A DNA stretch of 10,814 bases. Source: Erysipelotrichia bacterium (GTDB taxonomy: Bacteria > Bacillota_I > Bacilli_A > Erysipelotrichales > Erysipelotrichaceae). A program made the translations under genes and the position numbers. Of the stretch, positions 1 through 7,060 are shown one piece after another (within the stretch, counting starts at the first letter, position 1; each line of letters begins with the position of its first letter). The stretch spans positions 1-10,814 of the forward strand of contig SABF01000032.1 of the NCBI GenBank assembly GCA_009929095.1, given 5' to 3'. A model generated the notes under the pieces. That model had not been told where the DNA came from. It searched no databases and saw only the letters and a list, made by a program, of their open reading frames with translations.

Positions 1-480
1 GGCTTCTTCCTCATCTTCCTCATCATATTCTGATGTGGCATACGCATCGGTATCTACAATGCGGTTGACTGTGGTCTTCTCAAAGGCATTGGTATTTGCC
101 GCGTTCTCACGAACGGCCCCAACCTGAATAGTATCTCCCATGCCAACTGTGTTCTGGGGTGTTCCATAAATTGGCTTTTGATATACCGGTGCAGCCTTTT
201 CTGCTGCCCCTGCATTCGCAAGAAAAGGAATCTGAACGCTGTCATCCTGAGTATCCAGCCGCGGCAGATCTACCTCTTTTGTATTATCAATCAGCTGTTC
301 AACAGGTATCTTATAAATCGCGGCGATTTCCTTCAGCTTGCTGACTGTGCAAAGCTTATTGCCATTTTCCCAATCCATGTATTCTTCAACTGCCACACCG
401 AGTTTCTTAGACACATCACCCTGGGCATAGTTGCAGTGATTACGAAGCAATTTCAATTTTTCTGGAAGACGATTGCTCAT
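1..480 (-). CDS. Cro/C1-type helix-turn-helix protein, N-terminal part (runs off window)
   Basis: Open frame of 160 codons from ATG at 480 to the window edge, with no stop, so the C-terminus is missing. Residues about 5-62 look like a Cro/C1 (XRE) HTH domain: it begins with LPEKLKLLRNHCNYAQGDVS, has the turn KKLGVAVEEYMDWENG, and ends KLKEIAAIYKIPVEQLI. A linker rich in Ala, Gln and Pro follows, then a strongly acidic stretch ending EYDEEDEEEA at the edge. AGGAGG lies at 491-496, 10 nt before the start. It is probably a DNA-binding regulator. Some proteins with this layout (HTH, disordered linker, membrane helix) are membrane-anchored like RodZ, but whether a membrane segment follows cannot be seen. 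The HTH assignment is fairly secure; regulatory targets are unknown. Confidence 0.85.
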   Translation of the reverse strand, partial: MSNRLPEKLKLLRNHCNYAQGDVSKKLGVAVEEYMDWENGNKLCTVSKLKEIAAIYKIPVEQLIDNTKEVDLPRLDTQDDSVQIPFLANAGAAEKAAPVYQKPIYGTPQNTVGMGDTIQVGAVRENAANTNAFEKTTVNRIVDTDAYATSEYDEEDEEEA

Positions 481-508
481 AGTTATCTTTCCTCCTGCTT
501 ACAGCACT

Positions 509-537
509 ATTTTACTGATTTTTATGCATTACTTCAA
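509..537 (-). promoter_or_regulatory. Candidate sigma-A promoter of the HTH gene
   Basis: Read on the minus strand: TTGAAG (537-532), a 17-nt spacer, then TAAAAT (514-509). The -10 has one mismatch to TATAAT and the spacing is ideal. Transcription would start near 502, giving a leader of about 20 nt that just includes the AGGAGG at 491-496. The site lies downstream of the gap terminator, so the HTH gene is probably a separate unit. Confidence 0.5.
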
Positions 538-670
538 TCTATGATGATTTTACTACAGTTTTCTGCACGGATAAAAGTATGACACAAATTCAAATCAGCC
601 ATGTCATTCCACGGCAGAATCAATCATAACTGCCAGATAAGCCGAATTGTGTGAGAAATGATTTAGATAA

Positions 671-706
671 TTTTAAAACAGGACACTGTCTGCTGACAGC
701 GCCCTG
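671..706 (-). terminator. Rho-independent terminator of gap
   Basis: On the minus strand CAGGGCGCTGTC (706-695) pairs with GACAGTGTCCTG (690-679) as a 12-bp stem with two G-U pairs and an AGCA loop, followed at once by TTTT then AAAATT. It begins 28 nt after the gap stop codon. The stem is strong; the T-tract is short. Confidence 0.85.
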
Positions 707-733
707 CTCTCTGGAATCTTTCGACTTCGTAAA

Positions 734-1750
734 TTACTTAACGTTTGCGAAGTACTTGATGGTACGAACCATCTGAGAAGTATAGGAGTTCTCGTTATCA
801 TACCAGGAAACAACCTGAACTTCGTAATGGTTATCATCGATCTTAACGATCATGGTCTGTGTAGCATCGAAGATGGAACCGTGAGTCTCACCGATGACAT
901 CGGAGGAAACGATCTCTTCTTCATTGTATGCGAAGGAATCGGACTCAGCAGCCTTCATAGCAGCATTGATGCCATCAACGGTTACATCTTTTCCTTCAAC
1001 AACTGCGAACAGCAGAGTGGAAGATCCTGTAGGAACCGGAACACGCTGAGCTGCGCCGATCAGCTTGCCATTCAGTTCAGGAATAACAAGGCCGATTGCC
1101 TTTGCTGCACCGGAAGAAGCCGGAACAACGTTGATAGCAGCTGCACGGGAACGACGGAGAACACCCTTGCGCTGAGGGCCATCCAGAAGCATCTGGTCGC
1201 CGGTATAGCCATGTACTGTGCACATAATACCAGACTGGATCGGAGCATACTTATTCAAAGCAGCAGCCATCGGAGCCAGGCAGTTTGTGGTGCAGGAAGC
1301 AGCAGAGATAATATTATCCTCCGGCTTCAGTGTGTCTTCATTTACGCTGTAAACGATAGTAGGCAGATCGTTTCCTGCCGGAGCGGAAATGACAACCTTC
1401 TTGGCACCAGCTGTGATGTGAGCCATTGCCTTTTCTTTCTTAGTATAGAAGCCTGTGCATTCCAGAACTACATCGATGTCCAGGTCTTTCCAAGGCAGAG
1501 CTGCAGCATCCTTTTCCTTGTAGATTGTGATCTTCTTTCCATCAACTGTGATGGAATCTTCATCACTTGTAACTTTGTGACCAGTCCACTTGCCCTGTGA
1601 AGAATCATGAGCCAGCAGGTAAGCCAGCATGTCCGGGCTTGTCAGATCGTTGATTGCAACAACTTCGTAGCCATCGGAAGTAAACATCTGTCTGAAGGCA
1701 AGGCGTCCAATTCTTCCAAAACCATTAATAGCAACTCTTACATCTGTCAT
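734..1750 (-). CDS. gap: Glyceraldehyde-3-phosphate dehydrogenase, glycolytic NAD-type
   Basis: Cytoplasmic glycolytic enzyme that oxidises and phosphorylates glyceraldehyde-3-phosphate to 1,3-bisphosphoglycerate. The 338 residues match the usual family length. Residues 8-16 (INGFGRIGR) start the Rossmann fold. Asp35 in AINDL is the acidic residue typical of NAD preference. [12 protein letters not shown] at about 149-160 carries the catalytic Cys153, and His180 in TVHGYTGDQ is its partner. The RxPVPTGS region near 236-243 and WYDNENSY near 317-323 are also typical. The start is ATG 1750, preceded by AGGGAGGT at 1768-1761. An in-frame ATG at 1780 would lie upstream of the predicted transcription start and adds ten residues not found in the family. 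The gene stands alone between its own promoter and terminator, with no pgk or tpi beside it. Confidence 0.98.
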   Translation of the reverse strand: MTDVRVAINGFGRIGRLAFRQMFTSDGYEVVAINDLTSPDMLAYLLAHDSSQGKWTGHKVTSDEDSITVDGKKITIYKEKDAAALPWKDLDIDVVLECTGFYTKKEKAMAHITAGAKKVVISAPAGNDLPTIVYSVNEDTLKPEDNIISAASCTTNCLAPMAAALNKYAPIQSGIMCTVHGYTGDQMLLDGPQRKGVLRRSRAAAINVVPASSGAAKAIGLVIPELNGKLIGAAQRVPVPTGSSTLLFAVVEGKDVTVDGINAAMKAAESDSFAYNEEEIVSSDVIGETHGSIFDATQTMIVKIDDNHYEVQVVSWYDNENSYTSQMVRTIKYFANVK

Positions 1751-1782
1751 TTTATATATGACCTCCCTTACGTTGCACACAA

Positions 1783-1811
1783 ATTATATGCATTCTGCAT
1801 TCGTTCGTCAA
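1783..1811 (-). promoter_or_regulatory. Strong sigma-A-like promoter of gap
   Basis: Minus-strand TTGACG (1811-1806), a 17-nt spacer and a perfect TATAAT (1788-1783). Transcription should start near 1776, leaving a leader of about 25 nt that contains the AGGGAGGT ribosome site at 1768-1761. The leader is too short for a riboswitch. Near-consensus strength fits a highly expressed glycolytic gene. Confidence 0.85.
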
Positions 1812-1831
1812 TTAACAAACTCTTGAAAAAC

Positions 1832-1858
1832 ACCTGTACATCGTTATTTTTGACAGGT
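1832..1858. repeat. Inverted repeat upstream of the gap promoter, possible operator
   Basis: ACCTGT at 1832-1837 and ACAGGT at 1853-1858 form 6-bp arms around a 15-nt AT-rich centre, about 20 nt upstream of the gap -35 box. On the minus strand the right arm is followed by GTTTTT, so a weak secondary terminator is an alternative. Six-base arms can arise by chance. No gap regulator such as CggR is encoded in view, so a role as a protein-binding site is only a suggestion. Confidence 0.25.
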
Positions 1859-1975
1859 TTCACATAATCTTTGATATTTAGTGAAATGTTTAGGAAAACC
1901 GGTACTGTATTCCGCTGTAACAGCACTGCTGATTTATCAATTCTGTGATGTTTTTATTCTGATGTTCTTCTGCCA

Positions 1976-2008
1976 AAACGTAAAAGACGCCATTTCTCAG
2001 ACGTCTTT
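1976..2008 (-). terminator. Terminator of the ldcA-to-GNAT gene run
   Basis: On the minus strand AAAGACGTC (2008-2000) pairs with GGCGTCTTT (1991-1983) over 9 bp, including one T-G pair, with an 8-nt loop. The descending arm merges into TTTT, then ACG, then another TTTT. It lies 25 nt after the GNAT stop and well ahead of the gap promoter. The A-rich ascending arm and the interrupted T-tract make it moderate rather than strong. Confidence 0.65.
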
Positions 2009-2032
2009 ATCGCTGCTTGTTTCAGCTGAAGA

Positions 2033-2947
2033 TCAAGCTGATTCATTCATATTGAGCGGCTTTCTGCTGATGGCAAATGCACTCCGAGCATCTGTCACCT
2101 CTGTGCCATACAGTCTGGAAAACAGTGCCGCATCATTGAGCCTTGCCATGGTGAATCCTTCTCTGGAAACCGGCGCATGCGGGAACATAACTCCAAGGTT
2201 CTCCGCATCGGATACCCACAGATGCACCGTCGGCCTTTCCTGAAGTGCCGCATTGACCAGCTTGGTCAGCGACATGGCATCCAGGTATACTAATTCTTCC
2301 ACTTTAGCTTCTCTTCCCTGAATCAGGATGGTGGCATAACCCTGGATCTGATCCCTGCCGTTATAATATGCAACGATCTTGCCTCCCTGAGCCTGAATTT
2401 CCTTCTTCAGTCTGACAAAATATTCAAGATCTCTGGTATAGAATCCATTGAATCTTCTGATATAGGCACTGTATACCTTCAGAAGATCGATCGGAGATGG
2501 TTCATAGGCACAGCCATAGTTGGTAATACGTTTGACATCAGCTCTTGTAACCGTGTAATCGATCCGATCCTCCACCATTTGGAAGCCCCAGGGGATATAG
2601 AGATCCGGACGATACGCCTGGATAAATGTAATCAGTTCACTGTGCTCGCAGGCATCGATAATGGTATCCATCAGCAGATGCATGCATCCGTGGTTGCGAA
2701 AGTCCGGCAAAGTTGCAACGCCCACAATCATGCTGGCCTGCAGAATCCTGCCGTTGAACATAATCGCATGCGGAATGCGGCATCCTGATGCAATCACCAT
2801 TCCCTCTTGCACCAGTGCATAGCCATACTCCGGCTTATACAGGTTGGCAAAAAAATACTCGATATATCGCGGGTCTTCCATGGTGAAGCATCTGGTCCAG
2901 CACTCATGTATTCCGCCTGTCAGTTTTGGATCCCCGTGTATGATCAT
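2033..2947 (-). CDS. GNAT-family N-acetyltransferase, two-part (Eis-like layout)
   Basis: 304-residue cytoplasmic protein. Residues about 40-130 carry a GNAT fold: the acetyl-CoA loop region is VGVATLPDFRNHGCMHLLM at 75-93, a version of the R/Q-x-x-G-x-G/A signature (RNHGCM) with Met at the last position, followed by IPWGF at 118-122, a common late GNAT motif. The remaining ~170 residues are less clear. They include a helical stretch with FVRLKKEI and a beta-rich part resembling the second GNAT-like lobe of Eis-type enzymes. The acceptor cannot be told from sequence; amines on small molecules or envelope components are possible. GAGGAA at 2962-2957 sits 9 nt before ATG 2947. It is the last gene of the run, 56 nt after the DUF2156 gene, with the terminator directly behind it. 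Confidence 0.85.
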   Translation of the reverse strand: MIIHGDPKLTGGIHECWTRCFTMEDPRYIEYFFANLYKPEYGYALVQEGMVIASGCRIPHAIMFNGRILQASMIVGVATLPDFRNHGCMHLLMDTIIDACEHSELITFIQAYRPDLYIPWGFQMVEDRIDYTVTRADVKRITNYGCAYEPSPIDLLKVYSAYIRRFNGFYTRDLEYFVRLKKEIQAQGGKIVAYYNGRDQIQGYATILIQGREAKVEELVYLDAMSLTKLVNAALQERPTVHLWVSDAENLGVMFPHAPVSREGFTMARLNDAALFSRLYGTEVTDARSAFAISRKPLNMNESA

Positions 2948-3003
2948 TAATCTTTATTCCTCTTTCACTTTATTGTAACAAATCTATGCCGGTTCAGTTC
3001 AGT

Positions 3004-3912
3004 CTATTCTGGATTGTGACAGATTTCCACTGTGTATTTACTCAGTTTTGCAATAGGTCGATACTTCTCCTTGGAATAGCGCAGTCCAAGATCGCCGCAG
3101 TCTTCTTCCCGATTGATATATTGATATACTTCCGGATCCCACAGCTTGGCAAAGGATTGGGCCAGATACGGATAAATACCAGTATACTGATCCATTGCCT
3201 TTTCAATGTGCTCAAACACGGTATCATCCTGTGCTTCGCCTGCCGCAAGACCAATGATCTTTCCTCTGCTTCTAAGGGCTATTGTCCTCAGATTATAGAG
3301 TTCCTGCATGCGGAACACTTCATAGGTCTTGACTTTTTCTTCCTGCTCAATTGGATCGGTAATATGCTTTTCAGCATAGAACTCATCCAGAAATGCTTTT
3401 GCCTCCGCCGGGTCAATTCTTCCCTCCGTCACGACAATTTCCGGAACATCTCTGATGAAGGCATGGATATGATTGCGCTGGGTAGCATAATGCTTGCCGG
3501 TATAGTTCTGCAGATCAGATGTGCGGTAGAGATAGTCAAACCAATCGTGCTCTTCTTTCTCATGATAGCAGTGCTCTTCTATTCTGATTTTTTCCAGAAA
3601 TGCCTGCTCTACCAGGCACAGCACCAGAGGTGTCTCGCAGCAATGGCAGTACTCCTTTAGTTTCTGAATGATTTTGCTGTAATTCTCATTCATTTGAAAT
3701 GAGAATGCCGTAATTCCACCGGGATACTTCAGCTTGAAAATCAGTGTTTCATTGAGTTCGGCATATTCCATATGAAAATAATCACGCCACATCCAAATGG
3801 ATCCCGGGCTCCAGTCACAGATGCGACTGGGATTGTGCTGAAGATAGGTACTGGTTAGTTTCGAATACTCTGATAACTCCAGCGGTTGAAACTGCAGCTG
3901 TTCACTTAGCAT
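3004..3912 (-). CDS. DUF2156 family protein (related to the aminoacyl-phosphatidylglycerol synthase domain)
   Basis: About 302 residues, matching stand-alone DUF2156 proteins with two tandem GNAT-like folds. Family hallmarks are visible: EEHDWFDYLYRTSDLQNYTG, then K-H-Y-x-x-Q-R-N-H-I near the middle, and the C-terminal YINREEDCGDLGLRYSKEKY. The best-known relative is the cytosolic catalytic half of MprF, which moves lysine or alanine from aminoacyl-tRNA to phosphatidylglycerol. Many stand-alone members have no known substrate, and this protein has no membrane helix. The start is uncertain: ATG 3912 fits the usual N-terminus, while GTG 3924 in the same frame is closer to the upstream gene. Neither has a clear ribosome site, suggesting coupling to the upstream gene. 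That gene is in the same frame, separated only by TAG and three codons before GTG 3924. Confidence 0.87.
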   Translation of the reverse strand: MLSEQLQFQPLELSEYSKLTSTYLQHNPSRICDWSPGSIWMWRDYFHMEYAELNETLIFKLKYPGGITAFSFQMNENYSKIIQKLKEYCHCCETPLVLCLVEQAFLEKIRIEEHCYHEKEEHDWFDYLYRTSDLQNYTGKHYATQRNHIHAFIRDVPEIVVTEGRIDPAEAKAFLDEFYAEKHITDPIEQEEKVKTYEVFRMQELYNLRTIALRSRGKIIGLAAGEAQDDTVFEHIEKAMDQYTGIYPYLAQSFAKLWDPEVYQYINREEDCGDLGLRYSKEKYRPIAKLSKYTVEICHNPE

Positions 3913-3933
3913 ATATGGCCGCACTGATATTAG

Positions 3934-4278
3934 CTAGTGCTTTTCCTGTCCCTCTTCTTCCTTCTGTTCATCCTTGCGAATGAATTCCGCATCAATGATA
4001 TCACCCTGAGTTCTCAGCTGACGGTTCTGTGCTTCCTTTACCTGTGACTGAAACAGGTCCTGCTCATACTGCGGTACATCCTGCTGTCCATTGATATTCT
4101 CGCCCATGGACTTTCTGGCTTCCTTTTCAGCCTCATGCATGATGTGTCTTGCCCGCCAGATGCCAAATCCAATGAGCAGACCTATGACCAGAATTACCGG
4201 CCAGAGGTATTTGATCGTCAGCAGCACACCGATTACAATCGCTATCGCGAAGATCATTCCACTGATTTGATTGTTCAT
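3934..4278 (-). CDS. Small membrane protein with two helices and a charged cytoplasmic tail
   Basis: 114 residues. Residues about 7-22 and 25-41 are hydrophobic and separated by K-Y-L-W-P, suggesting a two-helix hairpin in the membrane. The following basic residues (WRARH at 41-45) suggest the C-terminus is cytoplasmic. The tail is hydrophilic, Gln/Glu/Lys-rich and probably helical or disordered, and contains GDIIDAEFI at 92-100, similar to short IDAEF motifs near the ends of other small membrane proteins. There is no recognised catalytic motif. The start codon overlaps the whiA stop by four bases (ATGA at 4278-4275), with AAGGG just upstream. It is followed in the same frame by the DUF2156 gene. 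Function unknown; the position suggests an envelope role or a partner for the DUF2156 protein. Confidence 0.85.
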   Translation of the reverse strand: MNNQISGMIFAIAIVIGVLLTIKYLWPVILVIGLLIGFGIWRARHIMHEAEKEARKSMGENINGQQDVPQYEQDLFQSQVKEAQNRQLRTQGDIIDAEFIRKDEQKEEEGQEKH

Positions 4279-5222
4279 ACTTTTTTCCCTTCTGCTTTCT
4301 CTCTCAGTTCATGAATCCTGTTAAAACGATGCTTGAGGCCGGACTTAGATACCTTGATATGTTTTTCGCGCATATATCGATCTGCCAGTTCATTCAAAGT
4401 CGCCTCGGGATCCTTCTTTCTCAATGCAATAACATCCTTCAGCCGATCATCCAGACCTTCTGTCAAACCCGCTTTTTCCAGTACTGCAATATCTTCCAGC
4501 TGACTGTCTGAAGCTTTCATTGAGCGAATCTCGTTGGCAACGTCCACGTTATTCAGACGCTGAACATTATTAGCATAATCCCTTTCAATGCGAATGGACT
4601 CAAACTGCAGCAGGCATCGATCAGATCCGATGCATCTCAGGAAATCACCGATCTTCTCCGATTGCTTCAGGTATACCACGGTGTGTCCTCGCCGCTCAAT
4701 CGTACGTGCAGGGATATAAAACCGTGCCATCAGATCCACAATAAACTGTGCATGTTTCTCGCTGCCGGCCTTGATTTCCAGATGGTAGCTCGCTGTAGAA
4801 GGAGAATTGATGCTTCCCTCTGCCATAAAGGCTCCGGCAAGATACGCCCTTGCCCAGGTATCTCTGGCCACAATTTTCTGCAGCGGCTTTTCCAGCAGTC
4901 CTCTTGGTGAATACAGTCCCAGATCACGCAGAATAGAAGTGATATTGCCATAAATCCGCAGCCCATAAATCAGATTCTTATTCAGATTCATTCGCCGCTG
5001 AACAAAGGGTTCAACGTCTACTTTATAGCGTTCCTTAAACAGACGCACTGCCGCTCTGGATACTGGGCCGTTTTCGGTCTTCATGACGAGTGTCATGCCG
5101 CGATCCGAAGAAATTGAAAGCGACGATGTCATTTTCACCAAGGCAGACAGTTCTGCCCGGCCGTCGTCCGGTTCAAGATGATGCAGGGATACTTCCTGCT
5201 TGACGTCAGCAGTAAAAGACAT
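4275..5222 (-). CDS. whiA: WhiA, DNA-binding protein for cell division and chromosome segregation
   Basis: 315 residues, the normal length for WhiA, a protein conserved in Gram-positive bacteria. It combines a LAGLIDADG homing-endonuclease-like fold with a C-terminal helix-turn-helix. The degenerate LAGLIDADG block is AYLAGAFMAEGSIN at about 126-139. The linker motif is QRLNNVDVANEIRSMKAS, and the C-terminal HTH spans about 255-310 (LNELADRYMREKHIKVSKSG). In Streptomyces it is a sporulation transcription factor; in Bacillus it affects division and segregation. The ATG directly abuts the yvcK TGA (5223-5225), and the purine-rich end of yvcK (AAAGGCGGGAG) acts as its ribosome site. Its own stop overlaps the next gene by four bases. 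The rapZ-yvcK-whiA order is the standard Firmicute arrangement. Confidence 0.97.
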   Translation of the reverse strand: MSFTADVKQEVSLHHLEPDDGRAELSALVKMTSSLSISSDRGMTLVMKTENGPVSRAAVRLFKERYKVDVEPFVQRRMNLNKNLIYGLRIYGNITSILRDLGLYSPRGLLEKPLQKIVARDTWARAYLAGAFMAEGSINSPSTASYHLEIKAGSEKHAQFIVDLMARFYIPARTIERRGHTVVYLKQSEKIGDFLRCIGSDRCLLQFESIRIERDYANNVQRLNNVDVANEIRSMKASDSQLEDIAVLEKAGLTEGLDDRLKDVIALRKKDPEATLNELADRYMREKHIKVSKSGLKHRFNRIHELREKAEGKKV

Positions 5223-6179
5223 TCATTGCTCCCGCCTTTCCAATAAATATTCCACAGTCTTCTGAATCTTATCCGGATCATGACGAACCAGTCCGTCACC
5301 AAATTTCAGCAATGATTTTCTGACTACCTTATAGCTGTGCTTCTTTGCATTGACAGTCACATGCGCACTACCTTCTTTCTGATATCTTGTGAGTATTTTC
5401 TGAGAGATTTTATCATTGCACATCACTGTCATATCCACCGGCGCTCCATGATCCAGCAGTGCCTGCACATGTTCCTCCACGCCATAGCCATCAGTTTCAC
5501 CCGGCTGGGTCATTGCATTGCAGAAATACACGCGCTTCGCCTTTGTATGCTCCAATGCTGTCTTAATTTCCGGAATAATCACATTGGGCAGAATGCTGGT
5601 ATAGATTGATCCAATACCGTAGATAATCAGATCCGCGCGCAAGATCGCATCGACTGCTTCCGGAGTTGCTTTGACCTTTTCATCATAGAATACCCGGGAA
5701 ATATGATTGGAGATATTGGGGATGTTTGCCTCACCCTTGACAATGACACCATCCTCCATCAACGCATACAGCGAAATTACCTGCGTGGTTGCAGGTATAA
5801 TAGTGCCTTTTACATTCAGCACATGACCAATTGTCTGGACTGCCTCCAGAAAGCTTCCGCATTGCTGTGTCAGTGCAGTCAGAATCAAATTGCCAAGATT
5901 GTGTCCCTGCACATCTTCTTCGGTGCCTTTAGGATCTTCAAAACGATAGTCCATCAGCTGACTCAGCGTTGTTTCGCTTTCTGCCAGTGCCACCATCACA
6001 TTTCTGATGTCTCCCATCGCCGGAATATTGAATTCTTTTCTTAGTCTTCCGGTACTGCCTCCGTCATCCGCTACTGTGACAATGGCCGTGATATTGATAT
6101 GCGGGATATTCTTAATTCCGCGGCAGATAGCTGACTGGCCATGGCCGCCGCCGATAACAACGACATTTTTATTTTTCAT
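5223..6179 (-). CDS. yvcK: YvcK/MgfK-type gluconeogenesis and cell-wall factor (CofD-like fold)
   Basis: 318-residue cytoplasmic protein of the YvcK family. Family members bind UDP-sugars and are needed for growth on gluconeogenic carbon and for proper cell-wall synthesis in Bacillus; they resemble CofD but do not make F420. Visible motifs are VVVIGGGHGQS at 6-16, VADDGGSTGRLR at 36-47, GHNLGNL at 92-98, GIGSIYTSILPN at 188-199 and FCNAMTQPGETDGY at 219-232. The first and fourth differ from the GGGTGLS and GPGSLYTS forms I associate with Bacillus. ATG 6179 is chosen because AGGAAG lies 7 nt upstream and the protein begins directly with the nucleotide-binding strand. The frame stays open to 6344, but that extension is only the overlap with rapZ. 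It overlaps rapZ by 11 nt. Confidence 0.96.
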   Translation of the reverse strand: MKNKNVVVIGGGHGQSAICRGIKNIPHINITAIVTVADDGGSTGRLRKEFNIPAMGDIRNVMVALAESETTLSQLMDYRFEDPKGTEEDVQGHNLGNLILTALTQQCGSFLEAVQTIGHVLNVKGTIIPATTQVISLYALMEDGVIVKGEANIPNISNHISRVFYDEKVKATPEAVDAILRADLIIYGIGSIYTSILPNVIIPEIKTALEHTKAKRVYFCNAMTQPGETDGYGVEEHVQALLDHGAPVDMTVMCNDKISQKILTRYQKEGSAHVTVNAKKHSYKVVRKSLLKFGDGLVRHDPDKIQKTVEYLLERREQ

Positions 6180-7038
6180 TCTGCGACTTCCTGATATCGC
6201 GGTGATCGCAATAACTGTTATAAGAGTCTTTATAGTGGTTATACAGGTAGTTGGTGATGGAAACCGAACGATGCTGTCCGCCGGTACAGCCAATTGCCAC
6301 AGTAAAGTGATTCTTTCCTTCCTTGACATATTCTGCAAACGCATAGTCCGTAAATGCCAGCAGTCGTTTCAGGAATTCCCGTGTCTCCGGTTTCTCCATG
6401 ACATAGTCATAGACGCACTTGTCATTTCCGGTATACGGCCTCAGTTCTACTACCCAGTATGGATTAGGCAGAAATCTGACATCAATCATTAAATCAGCAT
6501 CCATCGGCACACCGTATTTATAGCCAAAGGAAATAAATGAGATAGAGAATGTCGGAATTGCACTCTTAGAAAAGTACTGTTCAATTTTTGATCTGAGATC
6601 ATGTTCACCGACAAATGTAGTATCCAGCGAGATGAAGGAATCAGATTTATAGCGGGAGAACATCTGCCGCTCTGCTGCAATAGCTTCTTCCAGTGTTTTA
6701 GCCTGGTTGCTCAGAAGAAGCGGATGTGTTCTTCGAGTGCTCTTGTACCGGTGAAGCAGAGTGTCATCTCCGGCATCCAGAAATAGAATTTCCAGTTTGA
6801 TTCCCTCGCCCTTGAGTCCTCTTAAGAATTCCGGAAAATCCTGAGCAGAGGTAGACAATGCAATGTAACTGTATCGAGGGTCAATGGAATGCTCAATCAT
6901 GTCCACAAGAAGGCTGACCATCTGCACCGGAAAATTATCAATGCAGTGATATCCCATATCTTCTAAAAATCTCGTTGCTGTGCTCTTGCCTGCTCCGGAC
7001 ATTCCAGAGACAAGTACTACACGCTTATTCTCTTCCAT
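6169..7038 (-). CDS. rapZ: RapZ (YvcJ) nucleotide-binding protein
   Basis: 289 residues, the usual RapZ/YvcJ length. The N-terminal P-loop is GMSGAGKS at 12-19, followed by the family motif MGYHCIDNFP at 28-37. The C-terminal domain has FGYKYGVP at 171-178, D-x-R-FLPNPYW at 186-195, and GCTGGQHRSV at 250-259, a phosphate-binding loop. In E. coli RapZ is an RNA adaptor that senses glucosamine-6-phosphate and controls glmS. In Bacillus YvcJ hydrolyses nucleotides and affects competence; its RNA role there is not established. ATG 7038 follows a weak AAGTGAG site. The gene starts 22 nt after the LD-carboxypeptidase stop and overlaps yvcK by 11 nt, so coupled translation is likely. Confidence 0.97.
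   Translation of the reverse strand: MEENKRVVLVSGMSGAGKSTATRFLEDMGYHCIDNFPVQMVSLLVDMIEHSIDPRYSYIALSTSAQDFPEFLRGLKGEGIKLEILFLDAGDDTLLHRYKSTRRTHPLLLSNQAKTLEEAIAAERQMFSRYKSDSFISLDTTFVGEHDLRSKIEQYFSKSAIPTFSISFISFGYKYGVPMDADLMIDVRFLPNPYWVVELRPYTGNDKCVYDYVMEKPETREFLKRLLAFTDYAFAEYVKEGKNHFTVAIGCTGGQHRSVSITNYLYNHYKDSYNSYCDHRDIRKSQNEK
6187..6192 (-). promoter_or_regulatory. Ribosome binding site fixing the yvcK start
   Basis: AGGAAG on the minus strand, 7 nt before ATG 6179 and inside the last codons of rapZ. It decides between this ATG and the upstream in-frame start at 6344. Confidence 0.75.
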
Positions 7039-7060
7039 AATGTCTCACTTCTTTCGGTAT

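Noticed and set aside
178..582. Plus-strand open frame of 134 codons overlapping the HTH gene
   Set aside because: It runs antisense through the conserved HTH coding region and its promoter and has no recognisable product.
613..634. Small inverted repeat GGCAG/CTGCC between gap and the HTH gene
   Set aside because: Five-base arms with a 12-nt gap and no T-tail are expected by chance.
827..1600. Long plus-strand open frame (257 codons) opposite gap
   Set aside because: It is antisense to an unmistakable gap gene, its product is Cys/Ser-rich with no family features, and it is explained by the codon bias of the real gene.
1751..1782. Riboswitch or leader peptide ahead of gap
   Set aside because: The predicted leader is only about 25 nt, too short for either.
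2986..3660. Plus-strand open frame of 224 codons opposite the DUF2156 gene
   Set aside because: The minus-strand protein has clear family motifs; the antisense product is hydrophobic, low in pattern and has no ribosome site.
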